DNA of 5,621 nt, from NCBI GenBank assembly GCA_003647675.1, contig QMNH01000072.1, positions 1 through 5,621 on the forward strand. The letters are read 5' to 3'. The translations under genes were made by a program, and so were the position numbers. The notes beneath the pieces were generated by a model. That model saw nothing but the letters and a program-made list of their open reading frames with translations. It did no database searches and was not told where the DNA came from. Below, in pieces: positions 4,275 through 5,621 of the stretch; positions within the stretch are counted from its first letter, which is position 1, and each line of letters starts with the position of its first letter. Source of the stretch: Candidatus Falkowiibacteriota bacterium. Lineage in GTDB: Bacteria; Patescibacteriota; Patescibacteriia; Patescibacteriales; UBA12075.

Positions 4275-5621
4275 ATGTTAAATTTGGATAAGGTAAAAAA
4301 ATTGAAAATTCCCCAAACATCCGGGTCTTATCAGTTTAAAAATAGAACCGGGGATATTATCTATATCGGTAAAGCCGCGAATTTACGCTCGCGGGTTTTT
4401 TCATATTTTCAAAAAGGCGCGAATCATTCGCCCCTCAAGCGCGCTTTACTGAAAGAAATTAGCAGTATTGAATGGATTAAAACCGACAGCGAAATAGAAG
4501 CCTTGCTTTTGGAAGCGAATTTAATAAAAAGGCATCAGCCGAATTTTAACGTTTTAATGCGGGACGACAAGCGCTATGCTTATATAAAAGTATCAACTGA
4601 AGATGAAATTCCGGGAGTGTTTATTACCCGAAAAATTGAAAAGACGGGAAAATATTTCGGCCCATTCACGAATATGACCGCCGTAATTGAAACCCTGAAA
4701 GCGATAAGAAAAATTTGGCCGTATTGCACGGAAAGAAAAATAAAGAAAAAACCGTGTTTTTACGCTCAAATCGGCCGTTGTAGCGGAGTTTGTGGCGGCC
4801 AATTAAATATTAAAGAGTATGAAGAAAAAATTGTTAAGCCGATTATTTTATTTTTAGAAGGAAAGAAGCGAAAAATAATTAAGAATTATGAATTAAGAAT
4901 AAAAAATATGTCCGCCCGGAGCGGATTGGATTCTGGCCAGGAAAAAGAATTAAGCAATTTAAAATATTTGATGCTCAACATGAAAAATGCTTTAGAGCAC
5001 GCTAATATTTTAAGCCTATCGGAAAAGTACGCAGCTGACGTAATTGAGCTGGCAAAAGAACTTGTTTTACCTAAAGTTCCAAATCGGATAGAGGGATATG
5101 ACATATCTAATATCTTCGGGCAGGAGGCGGTCGGAGCGATGGTGGTATTTAAGGGCGGAGAGCCGGACAAAAATGAATATAGGAAATTTAAAATAAAATT
5201 GTCCGAGGGCAGGGCTAATGACACTTTTATGTTGAGAGAAATGCTGGAGAGAAGGTTAAGACATTCCGCAGCGCCTAAAGCCCTGTCGGACTCAAGGCCC
5301 GACAGGGCTTTAGGCGCTGCCAGAGCAATTGATAATTGGCCGTTGCCGGATTTAATTATTATTGACGGCGGCAAGGGGCAGTTGAATGTGGCTGTGCGGG
5401 TACTGAAAAAAACAAAACTTGACATACCCTTGTTGGCGATTTCAAAAGGGAAGGGTCTGCGGTCGGCGCGGGCACCGGATAAAATATTTTTTCCGGGAGA
5501 AAAAAAACCGCTGGAATTGCCCTTGGCCTCGCCGGCGCTTCATATAATAAAAAGAGTGCGCGATGAAGCGCACCGTTTGGCGATTTCTTATCATAAACTG
5601 CTCAGGAAGAAGAATATGTTA
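4275..5621 (+). CDS. uvrC: Excinuclease ABC subunit C (UvrC), 3' end beyond window
   Basis: First 449 codons of the dual-incision nuclease of nucleotide excision repair, which acts with UvrA and UvrB on damaged DNA. The GIY-YIG domain (about 13-92) has Tyr19, Tyr30-Ile-Gly32-Lys33, Arg40 and catalytic Glu80 (LLLEANLIK). The four cysteines of the UvrC iron-sulfur motif are present (Cys151, Cys161, Cys169, Cys173; spacing 9-7-3). The RNase H-like nuclease domain has Asp276 (YDISN), Asp316 (ANDTF), Asp364 (IDGGKGQ) and His433 (RDEAHR). Only about 100 residues lie between the last Cys and Asp276, against about 220 in E. coli, and the UVR (UvrB-binding) motif is hard to recognise, so this is a compact form. 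A palindrome adds residues about 331-353. The start gives the family-typical N-terminus (IPQTSGSYQF); only a weak AGG at 4271-4273 precedes it, too close to act as a good Shine-Dalgarno. Confidence 0.95.
   Translation, partial: MLNLDKVKKLKIPQTSGSYQFKNRTGDIIYIGKAANLRSRVFSYFQKGANHSPLKRALLKEISSIEWIKTDSEIEALLLEANLIKRHQPNFNVLMRDDKRYAYIKVSTEDEIPGVFITRKIEKTGKYFGPFTNMTAVIETLKAIRKIWPYCTERKIKKKPCFYAQIGRCSGVCGGQLNIKEYEEKIVKPIILFLEGKKRKIIKNYELRIKNMSARSGLDSGQEKELSNLKYLMLNMKNALEHANILSLSEKYAADVIELAKELVLPKVPNRIEGYDISNIFGQEAVGAMVVFKGGEPDKNEYRKFKIKLSEGRANDTFMLREMLERRLRHSAAPKALSDSRPDRALGAARAIDNWPLPDLIIIDGGKGQLNVAVRVLKKTKLDIPLLAISKGKGLRSARAPDKIFFPGEKKPLELPLASPALHIIKRVRDEAHRLAISYHKLLRKKNML
4877..4900. repeat. Short AT-rich direct repeat in uvrC
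   Basis: AATTAAGAAT occurs at 4877-4886 and again at 4891-4900, separated by TATG. It is read in frame as part of IIKNYELRIKN in the degenerate UVR region. About ten bases later TCCGC-CCGGA-GCGGA (4911-4925) forms a small hairpin. The repeat is too short to be sure that it is more than chance in AT-rich coding DNA. Confidence 0.4.
5268..5320. repeat. Perfect palindrome inside uvrC (22-bp arms, 9-nt loop)
   Basis: The left arm 5268-5289 and right arm 5299-5320 are exact reverse complements; the loop 5290-5298 is ACTCAAGGC. Pairing stops abruptly at both outer edges. It is GC-rich in an AT-rich gene, and no T run follows, so it is not a terminator. It is read in frame as residues 332-349 of UvrC (Ala/Arg/Asp/Ser-rich), in a linker between RRLRH and WPLPD where other UvrC proteins have only a few residues. 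Confidence 0.9.

Noticed and set aside
4593..4802. Antisense 69-codon frame opposite the UvrC iron-sulfur region
   Set aside because: Shadow of conserved uvrC sequence; no independent support.
5268..5320. Rho-independent terminator or premature end of uvrC
   Set aside because: No T run follows the right arm, and the reading frame stays open with conserved catalytic motifs on both sides.
4886..5425. Antisense open frame of 179 codons opposite uvrC
   Set aside because: It lies entirely within a strongly supported uvrC reading frame; its translation is Ser/Leu-rich shadow sequence with no recognisable motif.

Overview
The window looks like a piece of a small-genome, AT-rich uncultivated bacterium, most likely of the Candidate Phyla Radiation (Patescibacteria/Parcubacteria type). 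This is inferred from the style of the sequence: lysine- and isoleucine-rich proteins, all four visible stop codons TAA, almost no Shine-Dalgarno sequences, a multi-TM sensor kinase beside an output-less response regulator, a patescibacterial-type GxxExxY protein and a compact UvrC. No marker gene in the window proves it. The code reads as standard: no in-frame TGA is needed.

Layout, all on the + strand. Positions 1-280 hold no convincing gene, only broken short open frames, and end in a strong intrinsic terminator (281-313). A near-ideal extended -10 promoter (330-338) then drives a 729-residue membrane histidine kinase (358-2547) with a very short leader. Next comes a roughly 550-bp unit (2544-3093): a small GxxExxY-family PD-(D/E)XK-like protein (2649-3041) bracketed by a 53-bp inverted repeat with 50 of 53 matches, built of ATTCGC-like units. 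A third, shorter copy of the repeat (3161-3200) lies just before the tandem-receiver response regulator (3211-4014). A 58-residue [4Fe-4S] ferredoxin (4025-4201) follows after 10 nt, then an intrinsic terminator (4215-4254). The 5' 449 codons of uvrC (4275 onward) run off the window end.

The kinase, regulator and ferredoxin read as one signalling/redox transcription unit. The GxxExxY unit appears to have been inserted between kinase and regulator; its repeat overlaps the kinase stop codon. uvrC is a nucleotide-excision-repair housekeeping gene in a separate unit.

The two observations most worth following are (1) the inverted-repeat-flanked GxxExxY cassette, a candidate small mobile or selfish element, and (2) a perfect 22-bp-arm palindrome (5268-5320) inside the uvrC reading frame, which appears to add about 20 residues between catalytic motifs, much as the protein-coding palindromic elements of Rickettsia do.
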